Below, in pieces: positions 41,337-50,300 of a DNA stretch of 64,000 nucleotides; within the stretch, counting starts at the first letter, position 1; every line of letters starts with the position of its first letter. The position numbers and the translations under genes were made by a program. The stretch is from JBHIYN01 sp041984235 (GTDB taxonomy: Bacteria; Pseudomonadota; Gammaproteobacteria; Ga0077536). The DNA is taken from positions 62,001-126,000 of the forward strand of contig JBHIYN010000010.1 in the NCBI GenBank assembly GCA_041984235.1. Reading direction: 5' to 3'. The notes below the pieces were generated by a model. The model was not told where the DNA came from. It made no database searches and was given only the letters and a program-made list of their open reading frames with translations.

Positions 41337-42071
41337 GTGCCGCCGTTCCGGGAAATCGAACACTGGTTGTTGCTCGTCTGGCTGCTGATCGCCGGCTTCA
41401 CTGCCTTTGGCGTGATCGTGTGCTGGAACGAGGGTCTGCTCGCGCTGCTCTACGACAACGACCGCAGCCGGATCTGCCTGGTCATCGGCCTGCTCTACCT
41501 CATTGGCAGCGCGCACTGCGCGCGACGTGCCGGGATGCTCGCCCGCGAGACGTCGCTGGTGCAGGCCTGCGCCGCGCGCGTCGGCGAGCGCACGGCGACG
41601 GTCAGGGCCGGCGCCGCCGGCATCATCGTCGATGACCGCCCGGTACCGCGCGCCAGCATCCTCGGCGAGCATCTCGAAGCGCTGCTGCGCCACAACGACG
41701 TCGATGCCACGCAGCCGCTGGAAGGTGAGCAGTCGACCCAGGTCGGCATCCTCGTCGCCCGCGCCAAGGGCTCGCACGACCTCGGCTGGTTCCTGGTCGA
41801 CGTCCTGCTCAAGCTCGGCCTGCTCGGCACCATCGTCGGCTTCATCCTGATGCTGGGCTCGGTCGCCGATACCGCCTCGCTGGACGTCAACACCATGCAG
41901 AAGGTCCTCAAGCAGATGAGTAACGGCATGGGTACCGCGCTCTACACGACCATGGCCGGGTTGGTCGGCAGCCTCTCCCTGGGCATGCAATACCTGTTGC
42001 TGGACAAGGGCGCGGACGATCTCATCGAACGCATCCTGCGCCTTACCGACTCGCGGCTCGCGCCGGGCTGA
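41337..42071 (+). CDS. MotA/TolQ/ExbB-like proton-channel protein
   Basis: A 244-residue inner-membrane protein with four helices: about 10-29, 45-60, 151-175 (LLKLGLLGTIVGFILMLG) and 199-222 (GTALYTTMAGLVGSLSLGMQ). The last two carry the TolQ/ExbB channel signatures. A cytoplasmic loop of about 90 residues, rich in Ala and charged residues, separates the pairs. The GTG start has AAGGAGA 7 nt upstream and is 2 nt past the previous stop. The next gene supplies the expected MotB/ExbD-like partner. No TolR/TolA, ExbD/TonB or flagellar gene is near. Confidence 0.85.
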   Translation: MPPFREIEHWLLLVWLLIAGFTAFGVIVCWNEGLLALLYDNDRSRICLVIGLLYLIGSAHCARRAGMLARETSLVQACAARVGERTATVRAGAAGIIVDDRPVPRASILGEHLEALLRHNDVDATQPLEGEQSTQVGILVARAKGSHDLGWFLVDVLLKLGLLGTIVGFILMLGSVADTASLDVNTMQKVLKQMSNGMGTALYTTMAGLVGSLSLGMQYLLLDKGADDLIERILRLTDSRLAPG

Positions 42072-42091
42072 GCGACCCGGGCTCCCGCGCC

Positions 42092-42697
42092 GTGGCATTT
42101 CGTAACGACTGGCAGCGGGCGCGTTCGACCTCCGATCCGTTCACCGACCTGCTGTTCAACGCCCTGCTCGGCTTCACCTACCTGTTCCTGATCGCCATCA
42201 TGTTCATGAACCCGGTGGCGAAGAAAGGCATCATCGATCCCAAGGCCGAGTACATCATTACCGTCGCCTGGCCGGACAACAACCCGGATGACATCGATAC
42301 CTGGGTCGAGGATCCGAACGGCAACGTGGTCTGGTTCCGCAACCGCGAAGCCGGGCTCATCCACCTCGACCGCGACGACCGCGGAACTGCCAACGACACC
42401 ATCAACATCAACGGCGAGGAAATTCAGAACCCGTTGAACCAGGAAGTGGTGACCATCCGCGGCGTGGTCCCGGGCGAGTACGTCGTCAACCTGCATTACT
42501 ACGCAACCGAAACCGGCCAGCCCATCACGGCCACGGTCAAGGTGGCCAAGGTCAATCCGGCGCTCGAGATCGTTTATTATGGGGAAACCCGGCTCAACGA
42601 GAAGGGCGACGAGAAGACCGCAGTGCGTTTCGTGGTCGACAAGTCCGGCCGGGTCGAGCAAATCAGCCATATCGCGAAGAGTCTGGTGATCTTCTGA
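42092..42697 (+). CDS. MotB/ExbD-like stator partner with novel periplasmic domain
   Basis: A 201-residue protein. The N-terminal DPFTDLLFNALLGFTYLFLIAIMF (residues 15-38) copies the MotB/ExbD transmembrane segment, with D19 in the position of the proton-carrying Asp. The rest is a periplasmic beta-rich domain (DDIDTWVEDPNGNVVWF, VPGEYVVNLHYYATE, TATVKVAKVNPALEIVYYGE) resembling DUF2135-like or pre-peptidase-type beta sandwiches rather than OmpA or TolR domains. The start is GTG at 42092, 20 nt after the channel gene. Assignment as stator partner is inference from the helix and the neighbour. Confidence 0.7.
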   Translation: MAFRNDWQRARSTSDPFTDLLFNALLGFTYLFLIAIMFMNPVAKKGIIDPKAEYIITVAWPDNNPDDIDTWVEDPNGNVVWFRNREAGLIHLDRDDRGTANDTININGEEIQNPLNQEVVTIRGVVPGEYVVNLHYYATETGQPITATVKVAKVNPALEIVYYGETRLNEKGDEKTAVRFVVDKSGRVEQISHIAKSLVIF

Positions 42698-42824
42698 ACA
42701 TGACGGCGCCAGCGGCACGCGGAACTGCGGCATTCAGCGTCGCCCACCGCGCACCGCCGCGACGGCGCCCGGCATCTGCCGCCCGCTGCCACGGTGCGGC
42801 CTGAATCCCTGGGGAGCAGGAACC

Positions 42825-43346
42825 TTGGTCTTACTCGGAACATCCGGCCTGATTGCAGCGTACGTCCTGATCGCACTGCTGCTGCTGATCCTGAATCTCT
42901 ACACGCGCTGGGCGTGGCATGTCAAAGCCGCCCTCATCGTGCTGGTCTCCGCGTTCTACGTGGTGACCTATTTTTCGCTACCACCGCTGCTCGGCTGGCC
43001 GACTGACGCCGACCTGCCGCAGCGCTTCAACCTGGTTGCGATCTACGTCGAAGAGCCGGACAAGAGCACCGGCAGCCCGGGCGAGATTTTCCTGTGGGCG
43101 ACCGACATGGCCGAAGGACCGCGTGGCGCCGAACCCCGCGCCTACCGGGTGCCGTTCACCGGTGAGTTGCACGCCCGCGTGGTCGAAGCGGGCAACAAGA
43201 TGCGCAAGGGTCTGCCGCAGCTGGGCGAGGTCAAGGAAGAACAGCTCGGCCCCCACGCCCGTCCCACCGACGAGTCCCAGGGCGGACAGAAGAGCGTCGC
43301 GATCGAGTTTTTTGACCTGCCCGACCCGCTGTTCCCGGAGAAGTAA
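42825..43346 (+). CDS. Uncharacterised membrane protein of the channel/VWA-FHA module
   Basis: A 173-residue protein I do not recognise. Two N-terminal helices (about 6-24 and 33-52, with a Trp/Arg-containing turn) are followed by a soluble domain of about 110 residues (FNLVAIYVEEPDKSTGSPGEIFLWAT, then YRVPFTGELHARVVEAGNKMRKG). The start is a TTG preceded by GGGGAGCAGGA. There is a 127-nt gap to the previous gene with no gene in it. The stop codon shares one base with the ATG of the VWA-FHA gene (TAATG), so these two are coupled. Confidence 0.65.
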   Translation: MVLLGTSGLIAAYVLIALLLLILNLYTRWAWHVKAALIVLVSAFYVVTYFSLPPLLGWPTDADLPQRFNLVAIYVEEPDKSTGSPGEIFLWATDMAEGPRGAEPRAYRVPFTGELHARVVEAGNKMRKGLPQLGEVKEEQLGPHARPTDESQGGQKSVAIEFFDLPDPLFPEK

Positions 43347-44893
43347 TGCCGCACCTTACGGCCCGCCCGTTCCTCGCGGCGCGCCGCAGGCGGGGTGGCG
43401 GCAGACATGCGCGGGCAGGGTTCGCCTGCGGCTTGGCGCTCGTGGCAGCCATCGACGGCACGCCCCTGGCCGCGCCGGCAACACTGACCGAGCACATGCA
43501 GATCGGTTGCAGCCAGCAGCCGACGGATACCCTGGAATGCCGTTACCGCATGCTCGACGACGGCGAGCTGGTATCAGCCACGGCGGAGTACGACGGCGTG
43601 GTCGTCGACGGCGCCATCGGCGAGCCCTATCCGCAGGATGGCGACATCACGGCCATCATGATCCTGGTCGATACCAGCGACCCGGCGCGCCAGCCGGTCA
43701 TCGACCGCATCGCGATCCAGGTTGCTCAGTTGCTGGACGCGGCGGCGCCGCATCATCGATTCGCACTCGCCTCGTTCGACACCGATCTCTACCTGCTCGC
43801 GGGCATGGGCACACCCCGCTCCGACATCGCGCGTGCGCTGACCGGTCTTCGCGCAACCGGCAAGACCACCGAGCTCTACCGCAACGTGCGCGAGGCCGTG
43901 CGCCTGCTCGGACGCGGCCCGGGCTCACGCCGCGTACTGCTGATCCTGTCCGACGGGCTGGCCGAGGATTACGCCTACCATCACGACGACGTGGTCGCGC
44001 TGGCTGGCGATGAGAACGTCCTCATACACAGTATCGGCTACCCGCGCTCGGTAGCGCGCTCGGTGGCATTACAGACCCTGCGCCGGCTGAGCGACGAGAC
44101 CGGTGGCATTTACGTACAGGCCGATCACCTCGATTTCTCGATCCCGGACGGCGTTTTTCGTCGCATGCTGCGGGCGTCCGATTCCGGCGGCATGCTGCGT
44201 TTCGACCTGGCACCGCTGGTCGAGGCCGGCGCCGTCGGCACCGTCGACGTACCGCTCGCGCTGCAGACGGAAACCCAGAGCTTCATCGTCCTCGCGCCGG
44301 TGCACCTGGGCTCCGCGACCACCCCCACGGACATACCCGCAACAGCCGCGCCGCCGGCCGTCGCGCCCATGCGCGCGCCGCCACCGAGGCCCACACCGCC
44401 GGCCGAGGTGCCGCGTGGACTCGGGTGGCCTTGGCTCGCCGCACTGTATGCGCTGCTGCTGCTGATCCTGGCCGCGGTGATCCTGGTCGGCCTGCGCGTG
44501 CGGCGCGCCGCGCGCCTGCAGGCACCTGCCGGCGCACAGGCACGCAAGCCGCTGGCCTACGTGATCATGGACGACGGCACCGATACCCGCCATGTCATCG
44601 ACAAGACGCCGTGGCGGATCGGACGCGGGCGCAACAACGACCTCGTCATCGCCGACCATTCCGTATCGCGGCTGCACGCCGAGATCCGCAGCAATGACGA
44701 AGGCCAGCTCCTGCTCAAGGACCTGGAGTCACTGAACGGGGTATTCGTCAACGACAATCGTGTCGATACCATCCAGCTCCGCGAGGGTGACGACGTCGAC
44801 ATCGGTGACATTCGCATGCGCTTCACGCTGCACGACGAATCCTACGCCAGCGAGGAGCCGACCGTCCTGGTGCGCACCCGCGCGCCGGACTGA
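43346..44893 (+). CDS. Transmembrane VWA - FHA domain receptor-like protein
   Basis: A 515-residue protein with a signal peptide or anchor near residues 24-44. A von Willebrand A domain spans about 98-280, with MIDAS-like D109-T-S111-D-P113 (last Ser replaced by Pro), T in GKTTELY and ILSDGLAED. A Pro/Ala-rich linker, one transmembrane helix (about 358-382, WLAALYALLLLILAAVILVGL) and a C-terminal cytoplasmic FHA domain (about 410-500: WRIGRGRNNDLVIADHSVSRLHAEI, then SLNGVFVND) complete it. The topology puts the VWA in the periplasm and the phosphothreonine-reading FHA in the cytosol. No Ser/Thr kinase or phosphatase is in the window. Confidence 0.85.
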   Translation: MPHLTARPFLAARRRRGGGRHARAGFACGLALVAAIDGTPLAAPATLTEHMQIGCSQQPTDTLECRYRMLDDGELVSATAEYDGVVVDGAIGEPYPQDGDITAIMILVDTSDPARQPVIDRIAIQVAQLLDAAAPHHRFALASFDTDLYLLAGMGTPRSDIARALTGLRATGKTTELYRNVREAVRLLGRGPGSRRVLLILSDGLAEDYAYHHDDVVALAGDENVLIHSIGYPRSVARSVALQTLRRLSDETGGIYVQADHLDFSIPDGVFRRMLRASDSGGMLRFDLAPLVEAGAVGTVDVPLALQTETQSFIVLAPVHLGSATTPTDIPATAAPPAVAPMRAPPPRPTPPAEVPRGLGWPWLAALYALLLLILAAVILVGLRVRRAARLQAPAGAQARKPLAYVIMDDGTDTRHVIDKTPWRIGRGRNNDLVIADHSVSRLHAEIRSNDEGQLLLKDLESLNGVFVNDNRVDTIQLREGDDVDIGDIRMRFTLHDESYASEEPTVLVRTRAPD

Positions 44894-44903
44894 AACGGAC
44901 TGC

Positions 44904-46256
44904 TCATGCGCCGCCCCCGCCATACAGTGAGGGGCGCCAGTCCAGGCGCGTTGCGTCCGCCTCATCCTCGGCGCCAAAGCCCTCACACACGCCGTAGGCA
45001 CCGATCGCGGCGAGCACGCCGTCGATACGCACGAGCGGCGTAATCGCCCGCTCCCAGGGCGGCACGTGCCAGTCCTGGAAGAGCTTCTTCAGCGCCTGGT
45101 GGTGACCACGGCCGTGCAGACGGCAGCGTTCGCCACCGCGCCGGAACGTAACGGTCACCGGCCCGCGTGCCAAAGCCCGCCGCGAGAGGGCCGGGCCTGC
45201 GCCACCGTCCGGCCGCAACTCGCCCCACGGCAGCGCCAGGGCGGTGTGCGGGAGCCACTCGAAGGCCTCGTCCGCGTCCGGCACTGCGGGCGGTGCGGAC
45301 ATGAAGTAAAGGTGCCCGCGGTAGCGCCTGACCTGGTTACGGCCCCAGCTCACCAGTGGCGCCGCGTCGGCGCGCGCGGGCAGCAGGCGATCACGCATTT
45401 CGCGCAGGTGACGCCCGGCCGGAGGGTCCAGCCCTGCGCGCTCGGCGGCACGGCGCAGCACGTAGCAGCCGAAGACCGGCCCGGCGGCGCTGACGGCGTC
45501 CCCGCTCACCACCGGCAGCCGCGAGCCGGACCGTTGCAGCCAGGCATCGGCAGCAGCATCCAGCGCCCGCGCCAGCGCGGCTTCGGCCGCGCCGAGTCGC
45601 AGCAGCCGGGACGCGATCGCCGGGTCATGCACCTGCAGCCGCGGCAGCAGTGCATGCCGCAGCCGGTTGCGCAGGAAGCGCGGATCGTGGTTGCCCGGAT
45701 CGTCGACGAACGCCAGTCCCCGCGCGCAGGCGTAAGCCGCGACGTCGCGCCCGCGACAGGCGAGCAGCGGCCGGCCCAGGGTGCCGGGCGCCATCGCTCG
45801 CAGCTCGCGCATGCCGCGCAGGCCATGCGGGCCGGCGCCGGCCAGGGCACGCATCAGCACCGTCTCGACCTGGTCGTCGGCGTGGTGCGCGGTCAACAGA
45901 CAGGTTGCCGAAGACATCAGTGCCGACATCGCCGCGTAGCGCTCACGTCGCGCCCAGGCCTCGATGCTGTCGCCGGGTGCGGGCGCGCCGGCCAGGCGCA
46001 GACCGTGAAACACGACATCCCGTTCAGCCGCAATCCGTGCCGCGTGGCGCGCCCACCCAGCACTGCCGGGCTGCAGGCCGTGATCGACATGTACGGCTTC
46101 GATGGCGAGGCCGGCTTTACGCGCGAAAGGTACGGCGAGATCGAGCAGGACGCAGGAATCACGCCCCCCGCTGCACGCAACCAGCAGTCGTCGCGCGCCG
46201 CTCGCAGCGACGATCCGCTGCAGGCTCGCGTGCGCGGCGGCGGGCAGTGCCATCAT
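44904..46256 (-). CDS. tilS: tRNA(Ile)-lysidine synthetase TilS
   Basis: A 450-residue enzyme that modifies C34 of the CAU-anticodon tRNA-Ile so that it reads AUA. The ATP-binding P-loop SGGRDSCVLLDL, HVDHGLQ and TAHHADDQVETVLMRALAG (catalytic core), DDPGNHDPRFLRNRLRH and a C-terminal tRNA-binding part are present. The start is uncertain: ATGs at 46256 and 46253 and a GTG at 46265 are close together. It is the last gene of the tsf-to-tilS array, about 25 nt after accA, and converges on the VWA-FHA gene. Confidence 0.92.
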   Translation of the reverse strand: MMALPAAAHASLQRIVAASGARRLLVACSGGRDSCVLLDLAVPFARKAGLAIEAVHVDHGLQPGSAGWARHAARIAAERDVVFHGLRLAGAPAPGDSIEAWARRERYAAMSALMSSATCLLTAHHADDQVETVLMRALAGAGPHGLRGMRELRAMAPGTLGRPLLACRGRDVAAYACARGLAFVDDPGNHDPRFLRNRLRHALLPRLQVHDPAIASRLLRLGAAEAALARALDAAADAWLQRSGSRLPVVSGDAVSAAGPVFGCYVLRRAAERAGLDPPAGRHLREMRDRLLPARADAAPLVSWGRNQVRRYRGHLYFMSAPPAVPDADEAFEWLPHTALALPWGELRPDGGAGPALSRRALARGPVTVTFRRGGERCRLHGRGHHQALKKLFQDWHVPPWERAITPLVRIDGVLAAIGAYGVCEGFGAEDEADATRLDWRPSLYGGGGA

Positions 46257-46280
46257 GCCGGCCACGGCCGGCGCAGGCGC

Positions 46281-47270
46281 TTACTTTTCGGTGTACTCAC
46301 CGATCGCGGCAAGACGCTCACGGCGCGCGGACACCAGGTCCCCGGGCGCGGTCGACTCGAGTTCGGCCAGCGCGCCGCGGAGCGCTTTCCGCAGGTTCTG
46401 CGCGGCCCGCTCGGGATTGCGGTGGGCGCCTCCCAGCGGCTCGGGGATGATCTCGTCGATGAGCCCCAGGCTGGCCAGGCTGCTCGACGTGATGCCCATG
46501 GCCTCTGCCGCCTCGGCCGCCTTGTCCGCGCTCTTCCACAGGATCGAGGCACAACCTTCCGGAGAGATGACCGCGTAGGTTGCGTACTGCAGCATCAACA
46601 CCCGATCGGCGACGCCGATCGCCAGTGCCCCGCCCGAGCCGCCTTCGCCGATGACGACCGAGACGATCGGGATGCGCAGTCCCGACATGACCATCAGGTT
46701 GTGGGCGATGGCCTCGCTCTGCCCGCGCTCCTCGGCGCCGATCCCGGGGTAAGCGCCCGGGGTGTCGATGAACGTCAGCAGCGGCAGGCGGAAGCGTTCC
46801 GCGAGCTGCATGATGCGCAACGCCTTGCGATAGCCCTCCGGGCGCGGCATACCGAAGTTGCGCTGCAGGTTGTCCTTGGTATTGCGGCCCTTCTGGTGGC
46901 CGATGAAGGCGATCCCACGGCCGTCCATGTGCGCGATACCGCAGACGATGGCCGGGTCGTCGGCGAAGCTGCGATCGCCGTGCAGCTCGTGCACGTCGTC
47001 GAACAGCCGGCCGACGTAGTCCAGCGTATAAGGGCGACGCGGATGACGCGCCAGGCGCGCGACCTGCCACGGCTTGAGCCCGGCAAAAATCTGCCGGGTG
47101 AGATCCTGCGAGCGCTTGCGCAGGCGCTCGATCTCCTCGCTGATGTTGATTTCGGAGTCGTGTCCGACCAGGCGCAATTCCTCGATCTTGGCCTCGAGCT
47201 CCGCGATCGGTTGCTCGAAGTCGAGAAAATTGAGATTGACCTGGGCCGGTTCGGTTGCCTGCTCACTCAT
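46281..47270 (-). CDS. accA: Acetyl-CoA carboxylase carboxyltransferase subunit alpha AccA
   Basis: A 329-residue subunit of acetyl-CoA carboxylase, the first step of fatty acid synthesis. The ATG at 47270 gives the usual coiled N-terminus (NLNFLDFEQPIAELEAKIEE), and the crotonase-like core shows FIGHQKGRNTKDNLQRNFGM, FIDTPGAYPGIGAEERGQ, IGEGGSGGALAI and SPEGCASILWK. It lies 34 nt behind dnaE, as in many gammaproteobacteria. An open frame upstream overlaps dnaE and is not used. Confidence 0.96.
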   Translation of the reverse strand: MSEQATEPAQVNLNFLDFEQPIAELEAKIEELRLVGHDSEINISEEIERLRKRSQDLTRQIFAGLKPWQVARLARHPRRPYTLDYVGRLFDDVHELHGDRSFADDPAIVCGIAHMDGRGIAFIGHQKGRNTKDNLQRNFGMPRPEGYRKALRIMQLAERFRLPLLTFIDTPGAYPGIGAEERGQSEAIAHNLMVMSGLRIPIVSVVIGEGGSGGALAIGVADRVLMLQYATYAVISPEGCASILWKSADKAAEAAEAMGITSSSLASLGLIDEIIPEPLGGAHRNPERAAQNLRKALRGALAELESTAPGDLVSARRERLAAIGEYTEK

Positions 47271-47304
47271 GTCCTGTCCCCGCGCTCGCGCTGACGCGCG
47301 CCGC

Positions 47305-50300
47305 TCAGTATTCGATATTGACGCTTTGTTCGCCGAGATATTGTCGCAAGCCTTCCAGCAGGCTGTCATTGACCTGCACGCGCCAGTCGTCACCCAGCCG
47401 CAGGCGCGCCCGGCTGCTCTGCCGCGCGTACTCGATCGCGACCGGGCAGGCGCCGTCCCGGTGGTTGCCGATGACTTCCTGCAGCGTCTGCAGGAAACCG
47501 TTGCCGAGTTGCTTCTCGCCGACGTTCAGAACCAGCGCGCGGGCGAGGCGGTTACGCGCCTCGTCCAGGGTCATGACGTCCTCGCACTGCAGGCTGTAGT
47601 CGCCGCTGAACTCGTCGATGTCGCAGCGTCCCTCGACGACCACGATTTGATCGGCGACCAGCCGGTCCATGCAGCGCTCGAAGACCTCACGGTAGGCGGT
47701 GACCTCGACCCGCGCGGTCTGGTCGTCCAGCGTCGCCACCGCCATGCGTCCGCGGCGCGTCTTGATCACCCGCACGCCGATCAGCAGCCCGCCTATGCGC
47801 TTGCGGCCCGGCTTGAGGTCCGCCAGTGAGCAGCTGGCGAAGCTCTCGAGTTCGGCCCGGTAACGATCGATCGGGTGCCCGCTGAGGTACAGGCCCAGGG
47901 TCTCCTTCTCGCAGGCAAGCAGCTCCTCGGTCGACCATTCGCGCACCTGGGTCATGGCCTCGATGTCGAGCACCGGGTCCTCGTCCGGCGTTTCCGCCGC
48001 CGTCGCCAGCCCGAACAGGTCGGACTGCCCCGAGGCCTGCGCACGGACGTGCTGCTCGGTTACCTGCAGCACACGCTCCAGCGCCGCCATCAGCATCGGC
48101 CGCGACTGCCCGAAGCAATCCAGTGCCCCGGCCTTGATCATCGCTTCCAGGGCGCGCCGGTTGAGCCTGCGGTCGGCATTGCGCTTGCACAGGTCGACCA
48201 GGTCGCGATACGGGCCATTGGCCTCGCGCTCGGCGGCCATCGCCGAGATCACGCCTTCCCCCAGTCCCTTGACCGCACCCAGGCCGTAGCGGATGGTCTC
48301 GTCGTCCGCCACGCTGAAACGGAACGCGCACTGGTTGACGTCGGGTGGCGCCACGGTCAGGCCGAGCACGCGACATTCCTCGATCAGGCGCACCACCTTG
48401 TCCGTGGAATCCATGTCGGCCGACAGCACCGCGGCCATGAACGCGGCGCGGTAATGGGTCTTCAGCCAGGCCGTCTGGTAGGCGACCAGCGCATAGGCGG
48501 CGGAGTGCGACTTGTTGAAGCCGTAGCCGGCGAACTTCTCCATGAGGTCGAAGATGAAGCTCGCTTCGGCTTCCGCAATACCGTTCTCGCCGGCACCGCT
48601 GACGAAGATCTCGCGCTGCTTGGCCATCTCCTCGGGCTTCTTCTTGCCCATGGCCCGGCGCAGGAGGTCGGCAGCACCCAGGGTGTAGCCGGCCAGCACG
48701 CGCGCGATCTGCATGACCTGCTCCTGGTACAGGATCACGCCGTAGGTCGGTTTCAGGATCGGCTCCAGCGCCGGGTGCGGATACTTCACCACCGCCTTGC
48801 CGTGCTTGCGGTCGATGAAGTCGTCGACCATGCCCGACTGCAGCGGCCCGGGCCGGAACAGCGCCACCAGGGCGACCATGTCCTCGAAGGAGTCGGGCCG
48901 CAGGCGCTTGATCAGCTCCTTCATGCCGCGCGACTCGAGCTGGAACACGGCGGTGGTTCGCGCGCTCTGCACCAGCGCGAACGTCGCGGCATCGTCGAGC
49001 GGGATCTTGAGCATGTCGAGCGGCGCTTCGCCACTGGCCTCTCGCACGCGGTTGATGTCGCGTACGGCCCAGTCGATGATGGTCAGCGTACGCAGGCCGA
49101 GAAAATCGAACTTGACCAGCCCGATCGACTCCACGTCGCCCATGTCGAACTGGGTCACCAGGCCCTCGCTGCCCTGCTCGCAGTACAGCGGCATGAAGTC
49201 GGTCAGCGTACGCGGGGCGATCACCACACCGCCGGCATGCCGCCCGGCGTTGCGCGCCAGGCCTTCCAGCTGCAGCGCCAGGTCGATGATGCTGCGCACG
49301 TCCTCCTCGTCGTCGTAGCGCTGCTTCAGCGCCGGCTCCTCACCGAGCGCACGGGTCAGCGTCATCTGCGGGTCGAACGGCACCAGCTTGGCGAGCTGGT
49401 CGACGAAACCGTACGGGAATCCGAGCACCCGCCCGACGTCACGCAGCACCGCCTTCGCCGCCATGGTGCCGAAGGTGATGATCTGCGCCACCTTGTCGCG
49501 CCCGTAGCGGGTTGCGACGTACTCGATCACCTCGTCACGGCGATCCATGCAGAAATCGATGTCGAAATCCGGCATGGAGACGCGTTCGGGGTTGAGGAAA
49601 CGCTCGAACAACAGGCCGTACTCGATCGGGTCCAGTTCGGTGATACCGAGTGCGAAGGCGGCCAGCGAGCCGGCGCCGGAGCCGCGCCCCGGGCCGACCG
49701 GGATGTCGTGCTGCTTGGCCCACTCGATGAAGTCGGCGACGATCAGGAAGTAGCCCGAGAAGCCCATGCTGGTGATGACTTCGAGCTCGGTGTCGAGACG
49801 CTGCTGGTAGAGCGCACGATTGTCCGCGTCAGCGAGGTCGCGCCGCACCACCCCGCTGCTCACGCGCTGCTCGAGCCCGATACGCGTTTTCTCGCGCAAC
49901 ACCGCGTCGACCCCGAGATCCTCGCCGACCGGGTACTCGGGCAGGTGATAGGTGCCGAACTCCAGCTCCAGGTTGCAGCGCACCGCGATGTTGACCGAAT
50001 TGGCCAGCGCGCCGGGCAAATCGGCGAACAGCGTGCACATCTCGTCTTCGGTGCGCAGGTACTGCTGCGCCGAGTAGTCGTGCGGCCGCCTCGGATCGGC
50101 CAGCGCCCGCCCCTGGTTGATGCACACCCGCGCCTCGTGGGCATCGAACTCGTCGGCGCCGAGGAAACGCACGTCGTTGCTCGCCACCAGCGGTGCATCG
50201 ACGGATTCGGCGGCACGCAACACGGCATCGAGGTAACGCCCCTCGCGCTCGCGGCCGGTGCGGGTGACCTCGATGAAATAACGGTCGCCGAGCAGCTCCA

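Noticed and set aside
41337..44893. Zorya-type phage defence system
   Set aside because: ZorA-like channel and a MotB-like partner are present, but there is no OmpA domain in the partner, no ZorC/ZorD helicase-nuclease and no other defence genes.
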